Assembly (NCBI GenBank): GCA_964543795.1
Contig: CAZIZN010000001.1
Location: 124,001 to 188,000 of the forward strand
DNA length: 64,000 nt
DNA from: JACKIC01 sp964543795
Lineage (GTDB): Bacteria; Planctomycetota; UBA1135; UBA2386
Reading direction: 5' to 3'
Part shown: positions 7,109-15,486 of the stretch, one piece after another
Layout of the letters: every line of letters starts with the position of its first letter
Numbering within the stretch: the first letter of the stretch is position 1
Position numbers and translations under genes: made by a program
Notes under the pieces: model-generated
What the model saw: the letters and a program-made list of their open reading frames with translations, nothing else
Database searches by the model: none
Told to the model about the DNA's origin: nothing

Positions 7109-8535
7109 GCCGCCCCCTCGTCGCCCCGGGGATCCGGGAAACCGGGGATCGCCGGCGGCAGCGAACTGCCGAACCCGACGGCACCGAGCGCGCTCGCGAA
7201 GCCGATCGAGCCGTCGACGATGCGCAGGGCGGCACCGCCGCCGAGCGGTGCGTAGAGGTCGCCGTGCCGGCGCAGGGCCGCCGCCGCCGCCGCCGCGGGC
7301 AGATGGTCGAGGCCGCGGAAGTAGTGGTGCCCGTTGCGCTCACTGTGCGGCAGCCCGAGCACGGCCGCGGTGACGAGATCCTGCTGCAGCGGCAACCCGC
7401 CGAGGTTCGTCAGGTCCTCGCTCGACTGGAACCGGCCGACGCCGCGCCGGCACAGGCCGTGGTTCGCGAGCGCACGGAACACGCCCTTGCAGTTCTTCAC
7501 GGACACACCGAGGTAGCCCAGTTCGAGCGCGCGGGGGAAGCTGTCCGGCAGGGCGTCGGCTTCGTCGATCATCAGCGGCGCGAACGCCCGGACGCGGTCG
7601 AGACCCCGGAGCCGCTCGGGCGAGAACGTGTGCCCGCGCGCCAGCGGCTGTTCGATCCACGCGAGCCGGGCCAGCAGGTCGCGCCCGTGCGGCTCCCGCG
7701 CCACCGCTTCGAGCAGATCGGCGAGGTCGGCGAGGTCGGCGAACTGCTCGTTGCCGTCGAGCGTGATGCCGGGCGCGGCATCGGTCTCGTCGAGGAACGC
7801 CGCGAGATCGGCGAGACGGGCGCGGTCGCGCTCGAGGCCCGCGCCGATCTTCACCTTGAGCCAGCGGTGGCCGTAGGTCCCGAGGTCCTGCTCGAGCGTC
7901 TGCGGCAGGCCGTCGTCGACCCGCAGTTCGGGCGGCAGGTCCTGCGTGCGCAGCACGTCGAGCATGCCGACCGTGTGCCGCACGTCGATGCGCGGCCGCG
8001 GCTCCGGCAGATCGCGCTGCCAATCCCAGCCGGCGAGTTCCGGGCGCACGTCCGCGGGCCGGAAGCCGAAGACGTCGGCGCGCAGCGCGGCCGCGAAAGG
8101 CAGGCCGGCGAGCCGGCTCGCGGCGTCGAGCAGCGCGCGCTCGACGAGTGCCGCGCCGAATCCACGCACGAGGAGATCGGGCGCGTCCGCGGGCGCGCTG
8201 CCGACGAGCTGCCGCCACACGTCGCGCCAGGCGTCGAACACGGTGCCCGGCGAGGCGAGGCGGTCGCGGAACGCGGCGGCTGCCGCCGTCGCGCTCGCGA
8301 ACAGTTCGTCGGCGTCCTGCTGCGGCGTGGCCGGGGTGTCCTTGCGGAACCAGCGCGGCACCAGCAGGTCGGCGGCAAAGCCTGCGGCGCGCCCGCCGCG
8401 GACGTCGGCACACGACACCCGACAGACCGCGAGGTCCGCGGCCGTCACCGTGGCGGCACCGAAACGGAACGGCAGCCGCGTGCGGCACGGCGAGCGTGCG
8501 AAGGCGACGTCCTCGAGGCTCAGCTGCAGCGGCAT
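7105..8535 (-). CDS. Enolase-superfamily protein, unusually long
   Basis: 476 residues, about 80-100 more than typical mandelate racemase or muconate-lactonizing enzymes. Barrel motifs are recognisable: WLKVKIG (KxK general base) near residue 240, ITLDGNEQF (metal ligand Asp), LAWIEQPL (metal ligand Glu), LMIDEADAL (Asp-Glu) and LGVSVKNCKG (second catalytic Lys). Having Lys on both sides of the barrel is characteristic of the MLE/dipeptide-epimerase subgroup. The extra length lies mainly in the N-terminal capping domain and the stretch before the KxK motif. The ATG at 8535 opens a unit coupled to the downstream acyltransferase. The divergent PmoA gene starts 64 bases away, so both units may share a control region. 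Epimerase, dehydratase or cycloisomerase activity cannot be distinguished. Confidence 0.8.
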   Translation of the reverse strand: MPLQLSLEDVAFARSPCRTRLPFRFGAATVTAADLAVCRVSCADVRGGRAAGFAADLLVPRWFRKDTPATPQQDADELFASATAAAAAFRDRLASPGTVFDAWRDVWRQLVGSAPADAPDLLVRGFGAALVERALLDAASRLAGLPFAAALRADVFGFRPADVRPELAGWDWQRDLPEPRPRIDVRHTVGMLDVLRTQDLPPELRVDDGLPQTLEQDLGTYGHRWLKVKIGAGLERDRARLADLAAFLDETDAAPGITLDGNEQFADLADLADLLEAVAREPHGRDLLARLAWIEQPLARGHTFSPERLRGLDRVRAFAPLMIDEADALPDSFPRALELGYLGVSVKNCKGVFRALANHGLCRRGVGRFQSSEDLTNLGGLPLQQDLVTAAVLGLPHSERNGHHYFRGLDHLPAAAAAAALRRHGDLYAPLGGGAALRIVDGSIGFASALGAVGFGSSLPPAIPGFPDPRGDEGAA

Positions 8536-8599
8536 CCCGGGATTGTGGGAAGCCCGCGCAGCGAGGCAAGCCGGCCATCGGGTAGGCTGGCCGTCCCGC

Positions 8600-9562
8600 A
8601 TGCTCCGCGTTCCCGGGATGCTCTTCCTCGCCGCCCTCGCCGCGTGCGCCGCGGCTCCGACGCCGCGCTCCGACCTCGCCTGGGAACTCGTGCCGGACGA
8701 GTCCCTGGCGCTGCGCTGCGACGGCGACGTCGTCTGGCAGTTCCACTTCGGCAGCGGCCGCACCAAACCGTGCTTCCACCCGCTGGCGCTGCCCGGCACG
8801 GGCGCGCTCACGGTCGACCAGCCCGCCGACCACCGCTGGCACCACGGCCTCTGGTTCAGCTGGAAGTACATCGACGGGGTCAACTACTGGGAGAACGACC
8901 CGAAGACCGGGCGACCGTCGGGCCGCACGACCTGGCGCACCGTCGAAGTGGCGCCGCGCGCCGACGGCAGCGCGCGCCTCGTGCTCGATCTCGATTACGC
9001 GCCGGCCGACGGCACCGCGGTGCTCGGCGAACGACGCGTGATCGAGACCTCGCCGCCGGCGGCCGACGGCACGTTCGCGATCGACTGGCACGGCGAATTC
9101 GTCGCGCACCGGGCCTGCACGCTCGATCGCACGCCGCTGCCCGGCGAATCCGGCGGCAAACCCTTCGGCGGCTATGCGGGCCTGTCGCTGCGCCTCGCCC
9201 AACTCGACGACCGCGACGCGATCACGACCGCGGGCGCCGTCGCGTGGAACGAGCAGGACCGCTTCCGCGGCACCGCGAGCGGTTTCGACTACCGCGGCGC
9301 GCTGGCGGGACGGCAGGTCGGCGTCGCGATCCTCGACCACCCGGACAACCTGCGCAGCCCGTCGCCGTGGTACGCGATCCGCAGCAAGGCGATGTCGTTC
9401 GTCACGCCGGCGGTGCTCTGCTTCGGCAAGGCGCAGCTCGCCGCGGGCGAACGCTTCGGGCTGCGTTACCGCATCGTCGTGCATCCGGGCCGCTGGAGCG
9501 GTCCGGAACTCGCCGCCGCCGTCGCTTCCTACGTCACCCCCAACGCCCCGCAGAAGCCATGA
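8600..9562 (+). CDS. PmoA/DUF6807 family exported protein, copy 1
   Basis: 320 residues with a short hydrophobic leader ending in a lipobox-like LAALAAC, so probably a lipoprotein or exported. The mature part matches the PmoA/DUF6807 pattern frequent in planctomycetes: DQPADHRWHHGLWFSWKYIDG, VNYWENDPKTGR, GGYAGLSLRLA, VAILDHPDNLRSPSPWY and a final RYRIVVHPGRW. The role of the family is not firmly established; it accompanies sugar oxidoreductases. ATG at 8600 or 8618 may start the gene. Its TGA overlaps the ATG of the Gfo/Idh/MocA gene, making this the first gene of a plus-strand sugar-oxidation block. Confidence 0.85.
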   Translation: MLRVPGMLFLAALAACAAAPTPRSDLAWELVPDESLALRCDGDVVWQFHFGSGRTKPCFHPLALPGTGALTVDQPADHRWHHGLWFSWKYIDGVNYWENDPKTGRPSGRTTWRTVEVAPRADGSARLVLDLDYAPADGTAVLGERRVIETSPPAADGTFAIDWHGEFVAHRACTLDRTPLPGESGGKPFGGYAGLSLRLAQLDDRDAITTAGAVAWNEQDRFRGTASGFDYRGALAGRQVGVAILDHPDNLRSPSPWYAIRSKAMSFVTPAVLCFGKAQLAAGERFGLRYRIVVHPGRWSGPELAAAVASYVTPNAPQKP

Positions 9563-10914
9563 CGAGATCGCATCGCCCCGTCTCCCGCCGCCGTTTCCTC
9601 GCTTCGAGCGCGGGCGCGCTCGCCGCGCCGATGTTCCTGCCCGGGCTCGCCGCCGGTCGCTCGCCCGCGAACGACGCCCTGCGCATCGGCGTGATCGGCA
9701 CCGGCCGCATGGGCACCGGCGACATGAAGGCGGTGCTCGAGCAGGGCCTCGCCGAGGCCGTCGGCGCGCGCATCGTCGCGGTCTGCGACCTCGACCGATC
9801 GCGCGCCGAGGCGGCCCGGAACACGGCGCTGGGAACCTACGCGAAGAAGCTGCCGGGTGCCGCGCCCGACATCGCCGTCTACCGCGACTATCGCGAGCTG
9901 CTGGCTCGCGACGACGTCGACGGCGTGATCGTGTCGACGCCGGACCATTGGCACGCGCTCAACGCGATCGCCGCGGCCGAGGCCAAGAAGGCGATCTACC
10001 TGCAGAAGCCGCTGACCTACTCGCACCGCGAAGGCCAGTTGCTCGTGCGGGCCGTGCGCGAGCACGGCGTGATCCTGCAGACCGGCTCGCAGCAGCGCAG
10101 CGACGCCCGCTTCCGCCAGGCCTGCGAACTGGTGCGCAACGGCCGGCTCGGCAAGCTGCAGCGCATCCACGTGTTCCTGCCGCCGGACCACGGCACCGGC
10201 GACACCAGGCAATCGCCCGTGCCCGCGGGCTTCGACTTCGACACGTGGCTCGGCCCGACCGAACCGGTGCCCTACGCGACGGCGGGCGTGCATCCGCTGT
10301 CGGCGAAGGACGGCAAGCCGGACTTCGGCCGCCCCGGCTGGCTGCAGATCCGGCGCTACTGCCTGGGCATGATCACGGGCTGGGGCTCGCACATGAACGA
10401 CATCGCGCAGTGGGGCCACGGCGGCGACGGCGACCGCGGGCCGGTCGAGATCCGCGCGAAGGCCGAGTTCCCGCAGCGCGGACTGTTCGACGTGCACACG
10501 CAGTTCCGCGCCGAAGGCCGCTACGCCGACGGCGTCGAGCTGATCCAGGAGACCGGCAACCCGGCGGGCGTGCGCTTCCACGGCGAACGCGGCTCGATCT
10601 GGGTCGAGCGCGGCAAGATCACGGCCGATCCCGCCGAGTTGCTGACCGAACCCTTGGGCGACGGTGCGACGCGGCTCTACGAGAGCCGGAACCACTACCG
10701 CAACTGGCTCGAGTGCATGCGCAGCAAGCAGGAGCCGATCTGTCCCGTCGAAGTCGGGCACCGCTCGAACACGATCTGCGTGATCACGCACATCGCGATG
10801 CGCCTGGGCCAGAAACTGCACTGGGACCCCGCCGCGGAACGCTTCACCGGAGCCGGCGCCGAGGCGGCGAACGCGATGCTCGACTACGAACACCGGGCGC
10901 CGTGGACGCTGTGA
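9559..10914 (+). CDS. Gfo/Idh/MocA family oxidoreductase with Tat signal
   Basis: 451 residues. The N-terminus SRRRFLASSAGAL is a twin-arginine signal, so the enzyme is likely exported folded with its nucleotide cofactor. The Rossmann domain opens with IGVIGTGRMGTGD; the conserved EKP-type motif appears as LQKPLTYS after VIVSTPDHWHALNAI. The C-terminal domain contains MITGWGSHMNDIAQWG, usual for large planctomycete members. Members oxidise or reduce sugars with NAD(P). Glu in the canonical EKP is Gln here, though the catalytic Lys remains. The ATG overlaps the PmoA stop (ATGA). It probably acts on the same carbohydrate as the flanking PmoA and enolase-superfamily proteins. Confidence 0.93.
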   Translation: MTRSHRPVSRRRFLASSAGALAAPMFLPGLAAGRSPANDALRIGVIGTGRMGTGDMKAVLEQGLAEAVGARIVAVCDLDRSRAEAARNTALGTYAKKLPGAAPDIAVYRDYRELLARDDVDGVIVSTPDHWHALNAIAAAEAKKAIYLQKPLTYSHREGQLLVRAVREHGVILQTGSQQRSDARFRQACELVRNGRLGKLQRIHVFLPPDHGTGDTRQSPVPAGFDFDTWLGPTEPVPYATAGVHPLSAKDGKPDFGRPGWLQIRRYCLGMITGWGSHMNDIAQWGHGGDGDRGPVEIRAKAEFPQRGLFDVHTQFRAEGRYADGVELIQETGNPAGVRFHGERGSIWVERGKITADPAELLTEPLGDGATRLYESRNHYRNWLECMRSKQEPICPVEVGHRSNTICVITHIAMRLGQKLHWDPAAERFTGAGAEAANAMLDYEHRAPWTL

Positions 10915-11033
10915 TCGAGGCCGTCGGCCGCGACGGCGTACCCGGAAATGCGGCGGGGGCGCAACGCGGACGCGCGTCGGCAGCGCAGTCCTCGCGACCG
11001 CGCCTCGGGCGCTTGCACCGCGCCGACGGCCCG

Positions 11034-12008
11034 ATGCAGCGTGCCGCGACCCTGCTGCTGGCCGCTGCGGCTGCGCTGCTGCCCGCGTGCGCACAGGCGC
11101 CGGAGCCGGCACCGGCACCCGACCTGCGCCTCGTTCGCGACGACGACGCGGGCACGGTGCTCGTGCAGGACGGCCAGCACACGATCGTCGGCTGGCAGTT
11201 CGCGGCCGCCTCGCCGATCCCCCACTGGTTCCCGCTGCGCAGTCCGTCGGGCAAGGAGCTGCTCGCGCAGCACCCCGATCCGTACCCGCACCACCGCGCG
11301 ATGTGGATCGCCGACAAGGTCCAGCTCGGTGCCGGGCCCGTCGTCGACTTCTACCACTGCTTCCAGAACCAGATCGACCCGCGCGACGCCGGAGCCGGCT
11401 TCCGGCACTTCGTGCGGCAGCAGAGCCTGCCGCGCTGCGAGACCGTCGGGCGGCGGGCCGAGATCGAGGCGCACCTGCAGTGGCTCCAGGACGGCCGCAC
11501 GCCCGTGCTCGACGACGAACGCTCGCTCGTCGTCACCGCGCTCGGCGACGGCGAGGCGCTGCTCGACCTGTCGTGGACGTTGCGCGCGAGCCACGGCCCG
11601 GTCACGTTCCACAGCGACTGGATCCACTACGCCTGGCCCTACCTGCGGCTGGCACCGGCGTTCAGCGTCGAGCGCGGCGGCGTGCTCGTCGACGACGTCG
11701 GCCGGCGCGGCCAGAAGGGCACGAACGGGCAGTATGCGAACTGGATCGACTGCAGCTGCACGATCGACGGCGTCACCGAGGGCGTCGCGGTGTTCCTGCC
11801 GCAGGACGGCACGTGGCGCAAGTGGCTGACGCGCGGCTACGGCACGTTCGGGCCCCGCCGGCCGGACCACCTGAGTGGCACGAAGTTCACGCTCGCCGAG
11901 GGCGCGACGCTCGCGGGCGCCGTGCGACTCTTCGTGCACCGCGGTGACGCGGCGACGGCGGGCGTCGCGCGTCGCTACCGCGACTACGTCCGGGAGCACG
12001 GCCGATGA
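11034..12008 (+). CDS. PmoA/DUF6807 family lipoprotein, copy 2
   Basis: 324 residues with a leader ending ALLPACAQ, a good lipobox. The family pattern is clear: LLAQHPDPYPHHRAMWIADK, VVDFYHCFQNQ, DWIHYAWPYLRL, QYANWIDCSCTIDGVTEGVAVF and LTRGYGTFGPRRPD. It is only distantly similar to copy 1, so it is a separate subfamily rather than a recent duplicate. It starts 119 bases after the oxidoreductase and shares an ATGA junction with the next gene. Confidence 0.83.
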   Translation: MQRAATLLLAAAAALLPACAQAPEPAPAPDLRLVRDDDAGTVLVQDGQHTIVGWQFAAASPIPHWFPLRSPSGKELLAQHPDPYPHHRAMWIADKVQLGAGPVVDFYHCFQNQIDPRDAGAGFRHFVRQQSLPRCETVGRRAEIEAHLQWLQDGRTPVLDDERSLVVTALGDGEALLDLSWTLRASHGPVTFHSDWIHYAWPYLRLAPAFSVERGGVLVDDVGRRGQKGTNGQYANWIDCSCTIDGVTEGVAVFLPQDGTWRKWLTRGYGTFGPRRPDHLSGTKFTLAEGATLAGAVRLFVHRGDAATAGVARRYRDYVREHGR

Positions 12009-13213
12009 ACCGCCGCGAGTTCCTCACCGCCGCCGGCGGCGCCTGGGCCGCGGCGTGCACGGGTCCCGCCGCGGTGCGCACGGGCGCCGTGCGCATCGAG
12101 CGCATCGAGCTGTTCTCCGTGCGCTACCCGATGACGGGCTACTTCAAGTTCTTCGCCGGACCGGGCGGCAGCACCGGCCGCGCGGCGGTGCTGGTCAAGA
12201 TCACCGGAGACGACGGGACCGTCGGCTGGGGCCAGTCGGTGCCGATCGCGAAGTGGAGCGACGAGACGCCCGAGACCGCGGTCGTGGCGATGCGCGAGTA
12301 CTTCGTGCCGGCCCTGCTCGGCCGCGACCCCGCCGACCTCGCGGGCGCGCATGCCGCACTCGACGCGGCGATCGCACCGGGTTTCAGCACGGGCATGCCG
12401 ATCGCGCGCGCCGGGTTCGACCTCGCGCTGCACGACCTGCTGGGCCGCCGCGCCGGCAAGTCGCTGGCGCAGCTCTGGGGCCTCGAGACGAAGGCGACGT
12501 TGACCCTGAGCTGGACCGTGAACGTCACCCGGCTCGCCGACGTCGAGACCGTGATGCAGCAGGGCCGCGAGCGGGGGTACCGGCACTTCAACATCAAGGT
12601 CGGCCCCGACGTCGCGTTCGACGAAGGACTCGCGCGCGCGGTGCGAAACCTGGCGCCCGACGGGTTCCTGTGGGCGGACGCGAACGGCGGCTACACCCCG
12701 GCCGATGCGCTGCGCGCCGCGCCGGCCCTCGCCGACGCCGGCGTCGACGTGCTCGAAGCGCCGCTGCGGCCCAACCAGCTCACGGGCTACCAGCGGCTCG
12801 TGCGGCAGCGCGCCCTGCCGATCCTCATGGACGAAGGTGTGATCTCCCCCACCGACCTGCGCGAGTTCCACGCGCTCGGCATGCTGAACGGCGTGGCGAT
12901 GAAGCCGTCGCGCTGCGGCGGCCTCGTCTCGTGCAAGGCGCAGATCGAGTACTGCCGCGAGCACGGGCTCGTCTGGCTCGGCAGCGGCCTCACCGACCCG
13001 GATCTGTCGTTCGCGGCGACGCTGCAGCTCTACGCCGCGCTCGGCCTCGGGCACCCCGCGGCGCTCAACGGCCCACAGTTCCTGACCGCCGACGTGCTGC
13101 GCACGCCGATCCGCGTCGAAGGCGGCGTCGCGCAGGTGCCGCAGGGCCCGGGGCTCGGCGTCGAGGTCGACGAGGATCGGGTGCGAGCGCTCGTCGAGGC
13201 CAGCAGGGGCTGA
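12005..13213 (+). CDS. Enolase-superfamily enzyme (mandelate racemase/MLE type), exported
   Basis: 402 residues. NRREFLTAAGGAW is a twin-arginine leader and AAACTG could be a lipobox, so the enzyme is exported. Barrel residues: FNIKVG near 200 (the first Lys of KxK is Asn), WADANGGY (Asp ligand), VLEAPL (Glu ligand), LMDEGV (Asp/Glu) and VAMKPSRCGG (Lys on the opposite side), then GSGLTDPDLSF. This arrangement fits sugar-acid or proline-type dehydratases and racemases; the exact reaction is unclear. It is the last gene of the PmoA - oxidoreductase - PmoA block and is coupled to copy 2 of PmoA by ATGA. It is much shorter than the 476-residue relative at 7105-8535 and looks independently derived. 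Confidence 0.87.
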   Translation: MNRREFLTAAGGAWAAACTGPAAVRTGAVRIERIELFSVRYPMTGYFKFFAGPGGSTGRAAVLVKITGDDGTVGWGQSVPIAKWSDETPETAVVAMREYFVPALLGRDPADLAGAHAALDAAIAPGFSTGMPIARAGFDLALHDLLGRRAGKSLAQLWGLETKATLTLSWTVNVTRLADVETVMQQGRERGYRHFNIKVGPDVAFDEGLARAVRNLAPDGFLWADANGGYTPADALRAAPALADAGVDVLEAPLRPNQLTGYQRLVRQRALPILMDEGVISPTDLREFHALGMLNGVAMKPSRCGGLVSCKAQIEYCREHGLVWLGSGLTDPDLSFAATLQLYAALGLGHPAALNGPQFLTADVLRTPIRVEGGVAQVPQGPGLGVEVDEDRVRALVEASRG

Positions 13214-13263
13214 CACCGACGGCAGCAGGCAGCACGGCGCCGGGCGGCGCGGCGCGGCGCGGC

Positions 13264-13323
13264 GTGGCACCGGGCGACGTGGCACCGCACAACGTGGTGC
13301 CGGGCGACGTGGCACCGGGCGAC
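13264..13323. repeat. Four 15-bp tandem repeats
   Basis: Units begin at 13264, 13279, 13294 and 13309; the first and last are identical (GTGGCACCGGGCGAC) and the middle two differ by a few bases. They sit between the convergent ends of the enolase-superfamily gene and the secreted-protein gene, after a GCGGC-rich run. No terminator T-run is present. Confidence 0.8.
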
Positions 13324-13351
13324 TCGCGGGCGCCGCCGGCCCATTCGTGGA

Positions 13352-13963
13352 TCAGTGCTGCACGAGATCGAGGCGCACGTGCACGGCGACCCACTCCACC
13401 GGCGTGCCCGTCGTGCAAGCGTTGAGCGGCGTGTGCCAGTAGTCCTCGAGGAAGAGCGCGAACGTCTCCTCGATCGTCGTCAGGAAGGGCAGTCCGGCGA
13501 CGCGCGGCACCGCAGCATCGCCGAGCACCCAGCCCGGCAGCGGCGTGTTCACGCCCAGCGCCGGGCCGGTGAACAACGGCGGTCCGTAGTCGTAGAGCGA
13601 GTCGATGCCGCCGTGCGGCACGACCGCGCCGGGGGCCGGCTGCAGACCGCACGGCCCGGCGGAGAGGTAGGCCCACTGCACGAAGGAGAACCGCACCTCC
13701 CACCAGCCGCCCGGGAACTGGTAGTCCATCCAGGGATGCGCGTTCCACCAGAACATCGTGAACGGGAACCGCTGCGCGGGCTGCCCGCCGAAGGGCGCCA
13801 GCAGGTAGAGCTCTCCCGGCGCCGCGGCGGGCGAGACGATCACCTGCGCGAGATCGGCGCGCAGGTTCGTCGGCGCGGCGCCGAAGGTGAGGCGGGTGAA
13901 CTGGGCGGACAGGGAAGTGCCGCCGAGCAACGCGGCGGCAACGGCGAGCGAGCGCACGAACAT
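13352..13963 (-). CDS. Small secreted protein of unknown function
   Basis: 203 residues. MFVRSLAVAAALLGGTSLSAQ is a classical signal peptide, which decides the start at 13963. The mature chain is rich in Phe, Trp, Pro and Gly, for example FTMFWWNAHPWMDYQFPGGWW, and has two well-spaced Cys in its second half. It resembles the lineage-specific secreted proteins common in planctomycete-like genomes, but I do not recognise a domain. It is monocistronic and convergent with the enolase-superfamily gene. Confidence 0.7.
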   Translation of the reverse strand: MFVRSLAVAAALLGGTSLSAQFTRLTFGAAPTNLRADLAQVIVSPAAAPGELYLLAPFGGQPAQRFPFTMFWWNAHPWMDYQFPGGWWEVRFSFVQWAYLSAGPCGLQPAPGAVVPHGGIDSLYDYGPPLFTGPALGVNTPLPGWVLGDAAVPRVAGLPFLTTIEETFALFLEDYWHTPLNACTTGTPVEWVAVHVRLDLVQH

Positions 13964-14209
13964 GACGGCCTCCGGACGGTGCGCCGCGCGAGCGCAGGAG
14001 TGCGGCACGAGCGCACGCCTCGACATCGTCACCGATCGGCCGCGCGTCGCCATCGGCCACCCGGCCACCGCGGCACTGCGCACATCGGCGCACCGGCGGG
14101 CCGCGGGCGCTGCGCGCACCGGCGGACGGCTCGGAGCCCGCCGCGGTTTACGCGCGCCGGCCGCTGTGCGAGGATCCGCGCCGCGGCCAGCCGGCCCGCC
14201 ATCCTCCTC

Positions 14210-15397
14210 GTGCCCGAGCCCCGCACCGCCCGTGACCTGCTGCTCGCCTGCGCGATCGGCCTCGTCGCGTTCGGTGTCAGCTGCCTGGTCGAAGCCCCCG
14301 GCACGACCGGCTTCAGCTTCGGCCTCACGTACCAGCAGATGTCGGTGGATCCGTTCGCGATGCAGGGCCTGTTCCCGCACCGCATCCTGCTGCCGGCCCT
14401 CGCGCACCTGCTGTCGCTCGACGGCGACCGTTTCTTCCTGGCCGCGCACGGCACGGCAGCGCTGCTGCTGATGCTGGTCGCCTTCGCGGCACGGCGTCTG
14501 GGCGCCGGCCCCTTGGACACGCTGCTGCTGACATCGGCCGCAGCCCTCGGCGGCGCCACCCAGCTCTACAAGAGCCACGTCGGCTACCCGGACTCACTGA
14601 GCTTCCTGCTGCTGCTCGCCGCCGTGCTCGCCGTGCGGAGCGGCGCGGGCGCGTGGCTGCTGCTGCTGCTCGGCGCGCTCGCCCACGAACAGGTGCTCTT
14701 CTTCGCGCCGTGCCTGCTCTGGCTGCGCAAGAGCCTCGCCGGCGCCGACTGGCGTCGCGAACTGCTCGTCGCGGGGATGGCCGTGGCCGCCTACGCCGTG
14801 TTCCGCGCCTTCGTGCACGGCGGCGCCGCGGACGACCTCGAGCCGGGCTACTACGTCGGCAACGGCTACTTCCCGCTGGGCTTCCTCGGTGTGCTGTACC
14901 TCGCCGCGGTGCAACTCGCCCTGGTGTTCGGCCCGCAGCTGATCGCGCTGCCCTACGCGCACCGACACGGCCTCGTGTCGCCGCGCGCCGCGCCCGACGG
15001 AGCGCCGCACTGGCAGCGACCCGCGCTCTGGCTGTTCCTGCTCGGCATCCTCGGCATCTACGCGGTCGCCCACGATTTCCAGCGCTTCATCAACTTCCTG
15101 TTCCTGCCGCTGCTGATCGCGCAGCGCGAACTGCTGCGTCGGCCCGGCGGGCGCTGGGTGCTGGCGGGTGCCGTGCTGCTGCAGACGCTCGCCACGAAGT
15201 TCCTGCTGATGCCGGTGAGCCTCGAGTTCCTGGCGCCGATGCAGGCCTGCCACTGCCTCACGGGCGTGCCGCGCGACCTGCAGAAGCTCGTGACCGACGT
15301 GCTGCCGGTCGTCTGGCCCTACGTCGTCGGCGCGCTCGCCGCGCTGGCCGCCGTACTCGCCGCCGGCGCGGCGCTGGCCCGCCGATCGCGCACCTGA
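14210..15397 (+). CDS. Multi-pass membrane protein, unknown function
   Basis: 395 residues, with about eight to ten hydrophobic segments (for example LLACAIGLVAFGVSCLV near the start, LLLLAAVLAV, LLVAGMAVAAYAVF, LWLFLLGILGIYAVA and the final LAALAAVLAAGAALA). A polar loop with FPHRILLPALAH and a conserved-looking YPDSLSF and HEQVLFFAP recall glycosyltransferase-like (GT-C fold) or polymer-ligase membrane proteins, but no definite motif supports that. The start is GTG at 14210; the upstream frame extends but lacks a better codon. It lies alone between a divergent secreted-protein gene and the histidine kinase. Confidence 0.75.
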   Translation: MPEPRTARDLLLACAIGLVAFGVSCLVEAPGTTGFSFGLTYQQMSVDPFAMQGLFPHRILLPALAHLLSLDGDRFFLAAHGTAALLLMLVAFAARRLGAGPLDTLLLTSAAALGGATQLYKSHVGYPDSLSFLLLLAAVLAVRSGAGAWLLLLLGALAHEQVLFFAPCLLWLRKSLAGADWRRELLVAGMAVAAYAVFRAFVHGGAADDLEPGYYVGNGYFPLGFLGVLYLAAVQLALVFGPQLIALPYAHRHGLVSPRAAPDGAPHWQRPALWLFLLGILGIYAVAHDFQRFINFLFLPLLIAQRELLRRPGGRWVLAGAVLLQTLATKFLLMPVSLEFLAPMQACHCLTGVPRDLQKLVTDVLPVVWPYVVGALAALAAVLAAGAALARRSRT

Positions 15398-15486
15398 GCC
15401 GCGGCGCGGACCTTCCTGCGGCCGCAGCCGGCCGATACGCTGCGCCAGCGACGCCCGGCCTCCCCTCCCGCGGCGTTTCCGTCCCG

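Noticed and set aside
13213..13350. CRISPR-like array
   Set aside because: The 15-bp units are directly adjacent with no spacers, so this is a simple tandem repeat.
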